A stretch of DNA of 44,143 nucleotides. Origin: an uncultured Pirellula sp. Lineage in GTDB: Bacteria > Planctomycetota > Planctomycetia > Pirellulales > Pirellulaceae. The notes under the pieces were generated by a model. It was not told the origin of the DNA. It saw only the letters and a list, made by a program, of their open reading frames with translations, and made no database searches. The number at the start of each line of letters is the position of its first letter. Position 1 is the stretch's first letter. Below, in pieces: positions 25,222 to 33,303 of this stretch. Location of the stretch: positions 1-44,143 of the forward strand of contig CAITIE010000100.1 of NCBI GenBank assembly GCA_903892355.1. Reading direction: 5' to 3'. Position numbers and translations under genes: made by a program.

Positions 25222-26354
25222 TGAAAATCCGAGAGATCCGTTGTGCCGGGTTGCGAGGCGCGACCCCTGAAGGTGGTTGGAGCAACGAATTGCGCCCCGA
25301 GGACTGCGTGCATACGTTGCTCACCGTCCATACCGATACAGGAATGGTCGGCCTCGGAAGCGTCTTTACCAATGATGAGTTGGTACGGGCCGCGCTGCGG
25401 ATCCTCGAGCCGCTCTATCGGAATGAATGTGCGATGGAACCCGAGCGCGTGAGTGAAAAACTCCATCAACATATGTTTTGGATGGGACGCGGGGGCTCGA
25501 TCACGCATGCGATCAGCGGTATCGACATCGCCCTCTGGGATTTGCTTGGAAAAGCGACCGGACAGAGCGTTAGCCGGCTTCTCGGTGGCCGGTATGCGGA
25601 ACGCGTCCAGCCCTACGCATCGCTCTTGATGGACGAGCCTCACGCGATGCGAGAGCATTTGCTCCGAGTCAAAGAACAGGGATTTCGTGCTTTTAAGATC
25701 GGCTGGGGGCCCTTTGGTCGCAAGGATGCAGCCATGGACGAAGCGATCGTCGCCGCGGCTCGCGGTGCCATCGGTGCGGACTGCAAGCTGATGGTGGATG
25801 CAGGTGGCTCCGATGCCCATTGGCATCGCGGTTACAAGTGGGCTCTCAATACGGCGAAAATGCTTGCTAATTACGACGTGACGTGGTTTGAGGAGGCACT
25901 GTCTCCGGATGCACTGGAAGATTACGTTCTGCTTCGAGAACATTCGCCTGTTCCGATATCCGGAGGGGAGGTGCTGACGCGTCGGCAGTCTTTCCTGCCA
26001 TGGTTGTCAGCGCGAGCCTTCGATATTGTCCAGCCAGATGTCACCAAGGTGGGAGGGATCAGCGAGGAGCGGCGGATCGCTTGGATGGCTCAAGATTACG
26101 GAGTCCAGTTCGTACCCCATGGCTGGAACACGGCAGTAGGACTAGCCGCAGATCTTCATCTCGCCTCAGCAGTTCCGAACACTCAGTTCGTTGAGTATTT
26201 AACAGGTTCGCCTTTCATCGATGAGATCACCTTGGGTGGATGGAAACTCGATGCCGAGGGAATGCTCAACGTCCCAACCGGTCCAGGATTGGGGCTGGAA
26301 CTCGACCCAGACCAAGTTGAAAAGTACACCGGCGTCCGCAATTTATTGAGCTGA
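25221..26354 (+). CDS. Enolase-superfamily enzyme (mandelate racemase/muconate lactonizing group)
   Basis: TIM-barrel enzyme that takes a proton from the carbon next to a carboxylate. The N-terminal capping domain is followed by a catalytic Lys in FKIGWG (near residue 159), metal ligands Asp in MVDAGG, Glu in FEEAL and Glu in SGGEVLT, and the general acid/base His in VPHGWNT. The second Lys of the usual KxK motif is replaced by Gly (KIG). The 377-residue length is normal. These features fit an acid-sugar dehydratase or racemase; substrate cannot be read off. The start at ATG 25221 overlaps the upstream stop and has GAAGGA upstream. Last gene of the run. Confidence 0.86.
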   Translation: MKIREIRCAGLRGATPEGGWSNELRPEDCVHTLLTVHTDTGMVGLGSVFTNDELVRAALRILEPLYRNECAMEPERVSEKLHQHMFWMGRGGSITHAISGIDIALWDLLGKATGQSVSRLLGGRYAERVQPYASLLMDEPHAMREHLLRVKEQGFRAFKIGWGPFGRKDAAMDEAIVAAARGAIGADCKLMVDAGGSDAHWHRGYKWALNTAKMLANYDVTWFEEALSPDALEDYVLLREHSPVPISGGEVLTRRQSFLPWLSARAFDIVQPDVTKVGGISEERRIAWMAQDYGVQFVPHGWNTAVGLAADLHLASAVPNTQFVEYLTGSPFIDEITLGGWKLDAEGMLNVPTGPGLGLELDPDQVEKYTGVRNLLS

Positions 26355-26379
26355 TTATTGATCTGACGCGCGCTGCATT

Positions 26380-26646
26380 TTAGGATCTGCCGTCCGCCAG
26401 GTTCGTCGTGCTTGTGCTTGTGCTCGTGCTCGTGCTCGTAATCGTGCTCGTAATCGTGCTCGTAATCGTGCTCGTAATCGACTCGAGGCGGTCATGACAG
26501 AACACGTCATTGTTCGGACCGATTCGCTGAACGAGGCCCTTTTCCCGTCTTACTAATGCCTCGCCGTGCGCGGTAATTGCTAGCGTACTGGATGCTTCCG
26601 CTGCATCACCACTATTTAGGGGGGTGTTGGTCTTGACGCTTTCCAC
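26380..26646 (-). CDS. Possible small protein with a (Thr-Ser/Ile)n tail encoded by the hexanucleotide tract
   Basis: An 88-codon frame starting at GTG 26646 with GGAGG and AGGAAA just upstream. The first 57 residues have ordinary composition (LAITAHGEALVRREKGLVQR), and the rest is TSTI/TSTS repeats from the tract before NLADGRS and stop. The ribosome binding site is the main argument for it; against it, the tract is open in every frame and no domain is recognised. May be spurious. Confidence 0.3.
   Translation of the reverse strand: MESVKTNTPLNSGDAAEASSTLAITAHGEALVRREKGLVQRIGPNNDVFCHDRLESITSTITSTITSTITSTSTSTSTSTTNLADGRS
26405..26479. repeat. Hexanucleotide tract (CTCGTG)n with 12-bp higher-order units
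   Basis: CTTGTG and CTCGTG hexamers (26405-26431) followed by four exact copies of GTGCTCGTAATC (26432-26479). It is the same family as the tract at the right edge, in the same orientation, and the reverse complement of the one at the left edge. Confidence 0.92.
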
Positions 26647-26782
26647 TGCGATTTCCTAGCCTCCGGTGACATTACATCTTAGGAAGCCATCGAACGACCG
26701 GCCGAGCAGCCAATCGTCTCCAAACCAGGAGACTTGGTAGTCGTCGTCGGCGAGTACTTCCAAGCGAAAAAAGGCGGAGCGG

Positions 26783-29700
26783 ATGCGAACCTTGTACCTC
26801 CTGATCTCTAGAGCATTGCGTTGGACTCCTGCGCATATTGTTTGCCTTGCATGTTGGTTCCTTCATCTGGCATCGGCGTTTGCGTTTCAAGAGGGCGAGA
26901 TCTTGTTGCGACGCGATATTGCCGTCGATCGTTTGATGATGCCAACCGCGCAAGGTTACTTGAAGCAATTGTTCCAAGGAAGAATCTATGCGAATCCTGC
27001 GAAACAGAACTCCGTATTGATTCAGGTCGGTCAGGAGACGGTATCCGTTCAGTTCCTCGAGCCGCAGAACAGCGTTCGAATTGAGGGTCCTCGCGGGTTA
27101 GCGACGGACATCGCGATGTTGACATCTGAGATTAGTAAGTCCAACCGCGAATCTTCGGTACGTGTCGTACCGCTCAACGACAATGGCCAAGCATCTTGGG
27201 CGATATTTTCGCAGCGAGCCGAAGCAGCGCGATTGAAAAGCAGTTCCAATGGCGGAAGTATTTCCGCGGGCTCCGGCCCGAGCATCACGAACTTTCTTCA
27301 ACCGCGAGGCACACGACAAACACCATCGCGCAACGGACCCAACGAAATCGATCGCGATGGACAAATCCGATTGGCATCGGGGATGCGCACTCAAGCGGAA
27401 CTCCTCACTGGGGGCGGACCTTCTGGAGCGGCACAGCCTCCCTCTTTGCAGCCCCCTAACAACGCTGCTGCTGCGAATCCTGCTCGCGGCCAGGATGAAA
27501 ATCCTAAGAATGAACCACCTTCGATGCTGCCATTGCCCCAATTCGAAGGGGTGCAGATCGAAATGCTGCCCGAACTCGATGCGGTAATTCTGCGTGGGCG
27601 AGACCAGCAACTGACAGATCTTTCGGAGATCATCAAACGATTGGACGAGACGAGTCGACTGACCCGCCCTGAAATCGAAATCATCCCGCTCCAGTATGTG
27701 AACTCGAGCGCAATTTCCGAGTTGATCGAGACCACCCAGGAAAAGCTCGTGGGAACTCGCCAGGGGCGAATTACCGTGACACCGCTCGGCACCCCGAATG
27801 CGTTGCTCTTGATCGGTTGGGGCGAGTCGATGGTAGCCATGAAAGAGTTGATTCAGAAACTCGATCAACCCTCGAGCATCGATAGTTCGTTTGCAGTGAT
27901 CCCCTTGCAACATGCAATCGCTAGCGAGATCCAAACGCAACTACAAACGTTCTTTAAGTCAAAGGAAGGCTTGGCGCCTGTCATCAACACCGTTGCCGAT
28001 AGCCGCTCGAATGCGATCGTCGTCCAGGCATCACCTCGCGACCTCCAGGAAATACGTCGGATACTAAAAGAGATCGATGTCCCACGCGGAGGATTGATGC
28101 AGTCCGCTCGCGTCTTCCAATTGAAATACAGCTTGGCTGCGGACATTGCTGAGTCCCTCCAAGACGCATTGACCACGACGACAGCAGACCGCAACAAGAG
28201 CATGCAGCTCGTCGACGAAAATGGTCAACCCATCGTGACGAGTGGCGTTTTGGGAACTACCAAGATCTCGGTCAACGAACGGAACAACTCGATCGTTGTG
28301 TCGTGTGCTCCGGAGAACCTGGCCCTCGTAGCCCAATTCATCGAACAGCTCGATACGCCCGGCGACGTCGCCAAGATCAAGATTTTCCCGGTCAGGAATG
28401 GCGATGCAGCTTCCTTAGTTGAAACCTTACGTTCACTGATCCCATCCGCAGGGACCACAGCAACGAACAACTCGCAGCTTTCCAGCTCCCCAGATGAAAG
28501 TTCGTTACTTGCGCTTCGATTCACTGTCGATACGCGAGGCAACAACATCATTGCCATTGGCTCGGAAGGTGATCTCAGAATCGTCGAGGCCCTTGTGATG
28601 CGTCTTGACGAAGAGGACTCCGTATCGCGAAAGAGCACTGTCTACCAGTTAAAGAACTCCCCGGCCGTGGATGTCGCATTGGCCATCAACGAGTTTCTGC
28701 GAAGCAAGCGGCAAGTGGAAATCGCAGCGCCCGGTGCCGCTAACCCATTTGAGCAACTCGAGAAAGAGGTTGTCGTTGTTCCGGAGCCAGTTCAAAACAA
28801 ACTGATTATGAGCGCAACACCTCGCTACTATGACGAGATTGCGAGGCTTATTGAGGAATTAGACCAACAGCCACCCCAAGTCATGATCCAGGTCATGATC
28901 GCTGAGATTACGCTGGGGAACACCGATGAATTCGGTGTTGAAATGGGACTTCAGGACTCCGTCCTATTCGATCGAAGCTTGCTCGGCGATCTAGTAACGC
29001 GTACGACAACGACCACAACGTCTACACCTGCGGGTGTTGTCACGCAAACCGCGCAGGAGATCGTCGCCGCTTCCAATGTCCCGGGATTCAATTTCAACAA
29101 TGTCGATCCCCTTGGAAACAGCGGGTCGGCAAGAGCCTTGAACTCTGCCCCATACGTTGGTGGTCAAGGGCTCTCCAACTTTAGTGTTGGCCGAGGCAAT
29201 GAAGAGTTGGGTTTCGGTGGCTTGGTATTGTCGGCTAGCAGCGAAAACGTCAGCTTCCTTTTGCGTGCACTGCAAGATTCTCGACGGCTGGAAATTCTCA
29301 GCCGTCCCCAAGTTCTGACCCTCGATAATCAACAGGCGTTCATTCAAGTGGGTCAGCGGGTGCCTCGTATCGTTAATTCCATCATCAATCAGAACAACAC
29401 GCAAAACGTGGTTGCTCTTGAAAACGTTGGATTGATCATCGGTGTCACGCCTCGGATCAGTCCTGAAGGAAACGTCGTCATGGAGATCGACGCGGAGAAA
29501 TCGAAATTAGGTCCTGAAAACGAGGGTATTCCGATTTCGATCTCTCAAAACGGAACGGTCATTCGCTCGCCGCGCGTCGATACGATCACCGCCCAAGCGA
29601 CCGTGAGCGCTGCGGATGGGGAAACGATCATCCTCGGCGGTCTGATCTCAAAAAGCACTCGCACGTTCCACCGCCAAGTTCCTTTCCTCGGTGATATCCC

Positions 29701-30304
29701 GATCATCAAGTACTTGTTCAGCTATGATTACAACTCCAATCAGCGTACCGAGCTGCTGATCATTATGACCCCGCATGTGATCCGATCTCCAGGAGATATG
29801 GAACGGCTGAAGCAAGCGGAGTTCGCCCGGATGAGTTGGTGCGAAGCCGATGTCTTCGACCTTCACGGCGACGTCTTCCCTCAAACGGGAATGATGAGCC
29901 AGTTGGTCGATCAAGAGGACTGCAACGTCGTCTATCCGGATGCAGATCCACGAGGAAGACTCAATGAACCCCAGGAATCACCTGTGATCGTTCCCTCGTC
30001 TCGACCGACAATTTCACCGGGAGCACCAACTATTGGGGCCCCAGCGGGTGCACCGCCCACGCTTGAGGAAGAGATTCGGCAACGATCGCAACCGGACTCT
30101 CTCCCCAGACCTCGCACGAATGCCACCTCGCCGATGCAATTACCTGCCTCAGTGACCGAAGCCCCCATGAATGCTGTTGGATACATTCCAGTATCTCCAC
30201 AACCGGGAGTGCCTCCTCTTCCAACGACGTCTGAGAACGTAGTGCCCGCCCAAGCATTCGGCGCACCCCCATTGCCCCCCGTCAATGCAGGAGGTAATCG
30301 ATGA
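26783..30304 (+). CDS. gspD: Type II/IV secretion secretin (GspD/PilQ-like outer-membrane channel)
   Basis: Outer-membrane secretin. The N-terminal signal peptide (hydrophobic to about residue 35) is followed by Gly/Pro-rich linker and several N-domains (repeats such as VIPLQHAIASEIQTQLQTFF, VFQLKYSLAADIAESL, VYQLKNSPAVDVALAI), then the secretin domain from about residue 690 to 1005. Seen there: VMIQVMIAEITLG, LSRPQVLTLDNQQAFIQVG, the signature VALENVGLIIGVTPRIS, ETIILGGLI, and VPFLGDIPIIKYLF. At 1173 residues it is longer than typical GspD (about 650-750), due to extra N-domain copies and a 170-residue Pro-rich C-terminal tail. Other general secretion genes are absent here. Its stop overlaps the ATG of a lipoprotein gene. 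Confidence 0.9.
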   Translation: MRTLYLLISRALRWTPAHIVCLACWFLHLASAFAFQEGEILLRRDIAVDRLMMPTAQGYLKQLFQGRIYANPAKQNSVLIQVGQETVSVQFLEPQNSVRIEGPRGLATDIAMLTSEISKSNRESSVRVVPLNDNGQASWAIFSQRAEAARLKSSSNGGSISAGSGPSITNFLQPRGTRQTPSRNGPNEIDRDGQIRLASGMRTQAELLTGGGPSGAAQPPSLQPPNNAAAANPARGQDENPKNEPPSMLPLPQFEGVQIEMLPELDAVILRGRDQQLTDLSEIIKRLDETSRLTRPEIEIIPLQYVNSSAISELIETTQEKLVGTRQGRITVTPLGTPNALLLIGWGESMVAMKELIQKLDQPSSIDSSFAVIPLQHAIASEIQTQLQTFFKSKEGLAPVINTVADSRSNAIVVQASPRDLQEIRRILKEIDVPRGGLMQSARVFQLKYSLAADIAESLQDALTTTTADRNKSMQLVDENGQPIVTSGVLGTTKISVNERNNSIVVSCAPENLALVAQFIEQLDTPGDVAKIKIFPVRNGDAASLVETLRSLIPSAGTTATNNSQLSSSPDESSLLALRFTVDTRGNNIIAIGSEGDLRIVEALVMRLDEEDSVSRKSTVYQLKNSPAVDVALAINEFLRSKRQVEIAAPGAANPFEQLEKEVVVVPEPVQNKLIMSATPRYYDEIARLIEELDQQPPQVMIQVMIAEITLGNTDEFGVEMGLQDSVLFDRSLLGDLVTRTTTTTTSTPAGVVTQTAQEIVAASNVPGFNFNNVDPLGNSGSARALNSAPYVGGQGLSNFSVGRGNEELGFGGLVLSASSENVSFLLRALQDSRRLEILSRPQVLTLDNQQAFIQVGQRVPRIVNSIINQNNTQNVVALENVGLIIGVTPRISPEGNVVMEIDAEKSKLGPENEGIPISISQNGTVIRSPRVDTITAQATVSAADGETIILGGLISKSTRTFHRQVPFLGDIPIIKYLFSYDYNSNQRTELLIIMTPHVIRSPGDMERLKQAEFARMSWCEADVFDLHGDVFPQTGMMSQLVDQEDCNVVYPDADPRGRLNEPQESPVIVPSSRPTISPGAPTIGAPAGAPPTLEEEIRQRSQPDSLPRPRTNATSPMQLPASVTEAPMNAVGYIPVSPQPGVPPLPTTSENVVPAQAFGAPPLPPVNAGGNR

Positions 30305-31482
30305 GAAATGAAAACCGTTTTCCGATTCGCATCGCCGTGATCGTTTGTATCGCTACAGGTATCTTCAACGCGGCTGGCTGCCAATTCGCGCCAAAGAAGA
30401 TGCCCTCGGTGTGGCCATGGAAAAAAGAGAACGAGCCTAAACCACTTCCAGACCGAATCCTCGCGGTCTGGTCGGACTCCGTTTTGCATCAAAAGGGACT
30501 CCCAGGGGTCCGCGGCTTCGGCGGTAGAGTTTATTTCTATCAGAAAGACAATACAGACCCCATCGAAGTTGACGGCAGCTTGGCCGTCTATGTCTTCGAC
30601 GCGGACGACACCTCTCCGGCCACGCAACAGCCATTGCGAAAATTTGTCTTTACGCCAGATCAATTCGCTAGCCATATGAGCAAGACGTCGATCGGGCCAT
30701 CGTACAGCGTTTGGTTGCCGTGGTCCGAAGTTGGGGGACAGCAAATGCGACTCAGCTTGATCGCTCGTTTCGAAGGAAGAGATGGTGGCTCAACCGTGTC
30801 CGACCCAACGATCAAGCTTCTTCCTGGCATCTCCAAAGACGATGCCTTGGCGAAATCCAAATCAAAGAAGAGCACCAGCAAACCCGACTCCGCGGTGCAG
30901 CAAGCCTCGTACGTCGAAGGTGGTTCCACGGATGAACAGCCACCAGCTGATTCCGAAAGCTCTACCGGAGCGAAAATATTCAGTCCGACGAAACAAGCTG
31001 GGAAAGGGAAAGATGTGAAGACCATCGATCTTCCGCCATCCTTCCAGCGTCACATCCGACCAAACACGTCCAGCAATGGAGTCGGTACCGTGAAGAGCAC
31101 CGAGAGCATCAGTCCGAAGGGAATAAGGGAGTTACCTCAAGGAGTGACGGTTGGCAATACTCCGATTCCATCGGTTGGCAAGGATCCTCGAATGGCGGAC
31201 GGCAATATCGCGCAGCAAGAAACTTCGAGTGGATCGATGGTAACGACCGAAGTTATCGATTTGCGAACTCGGGACCAACGATGGAAACGTGACCCCGGGG
31301 CCTCGTCAACGGTGAGTTCCTCGCGATTCAGCCATCCCGGGATGGGCATTCCAAGTCGAGACATCCATGAAGGTCGATCGTTGCAGTCATTGAATCGCGG
31401 AGGCGAATTGCGATCCAAGAGACTGGTTCAAGGAACCGAACAGAACTCTCTATTCGACAAATCGACCGGCGATGGTCAGTGA
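30301..31482 (+). CDS. Hypothetical lipoprotein coupled to the secretin
   Basis: A 393-residue protein with lipobox FNAAGC (lipidated Cys near residue 27) after a hydrophobic signal. The folded part (residues 50-180) contains RILAVWSDSVLHQKGLPGVRGFGGRVYFYQ cut here as RILAVWSDSVLHQKG and FGGRVYFYQ, a beta-rich domain that I cannot assign. The C-terminal half is Ser/Lys/Pro-rich and probably disordered. It begins inside the secretin stop (ATGA), so its translation is coupled to the channel. An outer-membrane lipoprotein next to a secretin often acts as pilotin or secretin-associated factor; this is inference from position only. Confidence 0.75.
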   Translation: MRNENRFPIRIAVIVCIATGIFNAAGCQFAPKKMPSVWPWKKENEPKPLPDRILAVWSDSVLHQKGLPGVRGFGGRVYFYQKDNTDPIEVDGSLAVYVFDADDTSPATQQPLRKFVFTPDQFASHMSKTSIGPSYSVWLPWSEVGGQQMRLSLIARFEGRDGGSTVSDPTIKLLPGISKDDALAKSKSKKSTSKPDSAVQQASYVEGGSTDEQPPADSESSTGAKIFSPTKQAGKGKDVKTIDLPPSFQRHIRPNTSSNGVGTVKSTESISPKGIRELPQGVTVGNTPIPSVGKDPRMADGNIAQQETSSGSMVTTEVIDLRTRDQRWKRDPGASSTVSSSRFSHPGMGIPSRDIHEGRSLQSLNRGGELRSKRLVQGTEQNSLFDKSTGDGQ

Positions 31483-31496
31483 GCCATACGCGCGAT

Positions 31497-32930
31497 TTAC
31501 ATCTCGTACTGCACTTTGCCGTGTTTGCTTGCGCGGCTGATGCGGTCCATGCTGTAGAGTCCGGCGAGTACAAACTCAACGCACGAGGCTCGGATGGCAG
31601 GGTGCTCTGACGCGTTGACTTCGAAGGCGGTGTTCCATACGGGCGGAACATGCTGCAAGCGATCTGCATACGATTCACTCGGCAGCAGATCACCTACCTC
31701 GATCCGGACTCCTTTGTTGAAGATCTCCGCGATTTCACCAAGGCCGTACTCGCTAACATACTTCTCGAAAACGACCTTGATCGCAGACGCGATCAAAGCC
31801 TCAAGGACTTTTCGTTCCGACATTTGATGGCTACCCATCAGGTCGAGTTCCAGTTTTCCGAGCGATGATGCAGCGAGGTGCCCCAGGTCGCTGATCCGTG
31901 GGACCGCGAGGGGCTCACCCAAGATCACCGCACGGTGCCGAGCAGATGCCACCATGGTTCGGTAGTTTGATAGCGAGAATCGGGCCGATACCCCAGACGC
32001 TTGGTCGACATACTTACTCGTGCGTGCCTGAGCGGTGATCTCCTCAATGATCTCCATCATGAAGTAGGGTACTTGAACGGGATGTTCGCCCCCGAGATCA
32101 AACCCAGACTCCTGAAAGAGGATTTGGATTCCGATATCCCGCTCCTTCGGGTAATGGGTTTGGATGATCGAACCGATCCGGTCCTTCAACTGCGGGATTA
32201 CCTTGCCACTGCGATTATATGTTCCCGGGTTCGCAGAAAACATGATGAAGATATCCAAGTCAAACCGGATCGGATAACCACGGATCTGCACGTCTCGCTC
32301 TTCCAAGATGTTAAAGAGTCCGACTTGGACGAGCTCATCCAATTCGGGGAGTTCGTTCATCGCAAAAATCCCGCGGTGCATTCGTGGGATCAAACCGAAA
32401 TGAAGGGCTGCTTCCGACCCCATGCTGACCCCACCGGTCAACTTGGAAGGATCGATCTCGCCGATGATGTCGGCAAATTTGGTTCCCGGCGCCAGCCGTT
32501 CGACATAACGTTCATCGCGATGCCACCAACCGATAGGAACCTTTTCCGAGGGAGTCGCCGCCAGGTAGGCTTTGGCTTGCGCCGTAATCGGTTGCAGTGG
32601 ATCCTCGTGCACCGGAATATCCGGCAGATCCAAATACGGGACATACTCATCGAGAAACCGAACTAAGGTTCGCATCAATCGACTTTTCGCTTGGCCCTTT
32701 TCCCCAAGAAAAAGGAGGTCGTGGCCTGCTAGAATGGCGATGTTCAATTCGGGGATGACGGTATCTTCATACCCGATAATGCCGGGGTAGAGCGCTTCGC
32801 CCGAAGAGAGGGCCTTTAAAAAATTGCAACGCAATTCATCCTTGACCGTTTTGCTCTTCCACCCGCTTGCCACGAGCTGGTCCAAAGTCTTAGGAAGGGA
32901 TCGACCGTGGGCAGTTACTGGTTCGGACAT
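31497..32930 (-). CDS. MoxR/magnesium-chelatase-I-type AAA+ ATPase
   Basis: AAA+ ATPase of the chelatase subunit I/MoxR clade, often mislabelled as magnesium chelatase or sigma-54 interacting protein. Seen: [13 protein letters not shown] at the Walker A position (a variant with Ala before the Lys), [11 protein letters not shown] at Walker B with Asn in place of the usual Asp, [17 protein letters not shown] with the presensor region, and [21 protein letters not shown] with sensor 1. The length of 477 residues exceeds the MoxR norm because of the C-terminal helical region. Members act with a von Willebrand A partner in protein or metal-centre maturation; no such partner is adjacent. Its 3' end faces that of the secretin-linked lipoprotein gene with a 14-bp gap. 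Confidence 0.84.
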   Translation of the reverse strand: MSEPVTAHGRSLPKTLDQLVASGWKSKTVKDELRCNFLKALSSGEALYPGIIGYEDTVIPELNIAILAGHDLLFLGEKGQAKSRLMRTLVRFLDEYVPYLDLPDIPVHEDPLQPITAQAKAYLAATPSEKVPIGWWHRDERYVERLAPGTKFADIIGEIDPSKLTGGVSMGSEAALHFGLIPRMHRGIFAMNELPELDELVQVGLFNILEERDVQIRGYPIRFDLDIFIMFSANPGTYNRSGKVIPQLKDRIGSIIQTHYPKERDIGIQILFQESGFDLGGEHPVQVPYFMMEIIEEITAQARTSKYVDQASGVSARFSLSNYRTMVASARHRAVILGEPLAVPRISDLGHLAASSLGKLELDLMGSHQMSERKVLEALIASAIKVVFEKYVSEYGLGEIAEIFNKGVRIEVGDLLPSESYADRLQHVPPVWNTAFEVNASEHPAIRASCVEFVLAGLYSMDRISRASKHGKVQYEM

Positions 32931-33303
32931 AGGATGAACTCGGCGGTTTCAAGTGTTACGAAGGAAATCGGTGCTGCCAGGGAAGATCGACCGCGGGCAA
33001 AAACTTTTACCGACGGTGTGCCGGGATGGAAACCTAAGGATTTCAGCAGGCAATCCCGTTCGCGTTCGATGAGCATCCTTGGGTATAGTAGCAAAACGGT
33101 CAAGGGACACGGGGTTGTCCCCACACAAGCACTTGGAAGAAACCCAAGCTTCGCGGATAATTGCGAACCGAAGCGATGCTGTTGGAATCCACAGCGTTCC
33201 AAAAACCCAGAGCCCACAACCCCGGTTCCCACAACCCCGGTTTCCACAACGCGAAAGTTCCTAACCTTATGAATTTTCGTAACACGGAGGTATTGCCGAT
33301 CCG
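32931..33303. other. Divergent intergenic region between the MoxR-type ATPase and the helicase
   Basis: About 370 bp without a convincing gene. It holds 15-bp direct repeats at 33213-33242 and should contain promoters for both flanking genes. Upstream of the helicase ATG is ACGGAGG at about 33284-33290, a fair ribosome binding site. Confidence 0.5.
33213..33253. repeat. 15-bp direct repeats in the helicase upstream region
   Basis: Two exact copies of CCCACAACCCCGGTT (33213-33227, 33228-33242) followed by a partial third, TCCACAACGCG. Located 50-90 bp before the helicase start, a place where an operator could lie; no known protein site is recognised. Confidence 0.85.

Larger units (their letters stand above)
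26355..26782. other. Repeat-bearing intergenic region upstream of the secretin gene
   Basis: About 430 bp. The left part holds the hexanucleotide tract (26405-26479); the middle carries a weak minus-strand open frame (26380-26646) that reads through the tract; the right part (26650-26782) should hold the secretin promoter and its GGCGGAGCGG ribosome binding region. No clear terminator is seen after the enolase-superfamily gene. Confidence 0.55.

Noticed and set aside
26405-26479. CRISPR-like array
   Set aside because: Units are directly adjacent without unique spacers, and no cas gene is in the window.
31497-32930. Assignment as true magnesium chelatase of chlorophyll synthesis because Ycf46 and Ycf35 are in the window
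   Set aside because: No BchD/BchH or other tetrapyrrole gene is present and the ATPase belongs to the general MoxR/chelatase clade; nothing suggests photosynthesis.
33243-33253. DnaA-box-like TTTCCACAA and possible origin
   Set aside because: Only one imperfect match, it is part of a local 15-bp repeat, and there is no dnaA, dnaN or gyrase gene nearby.
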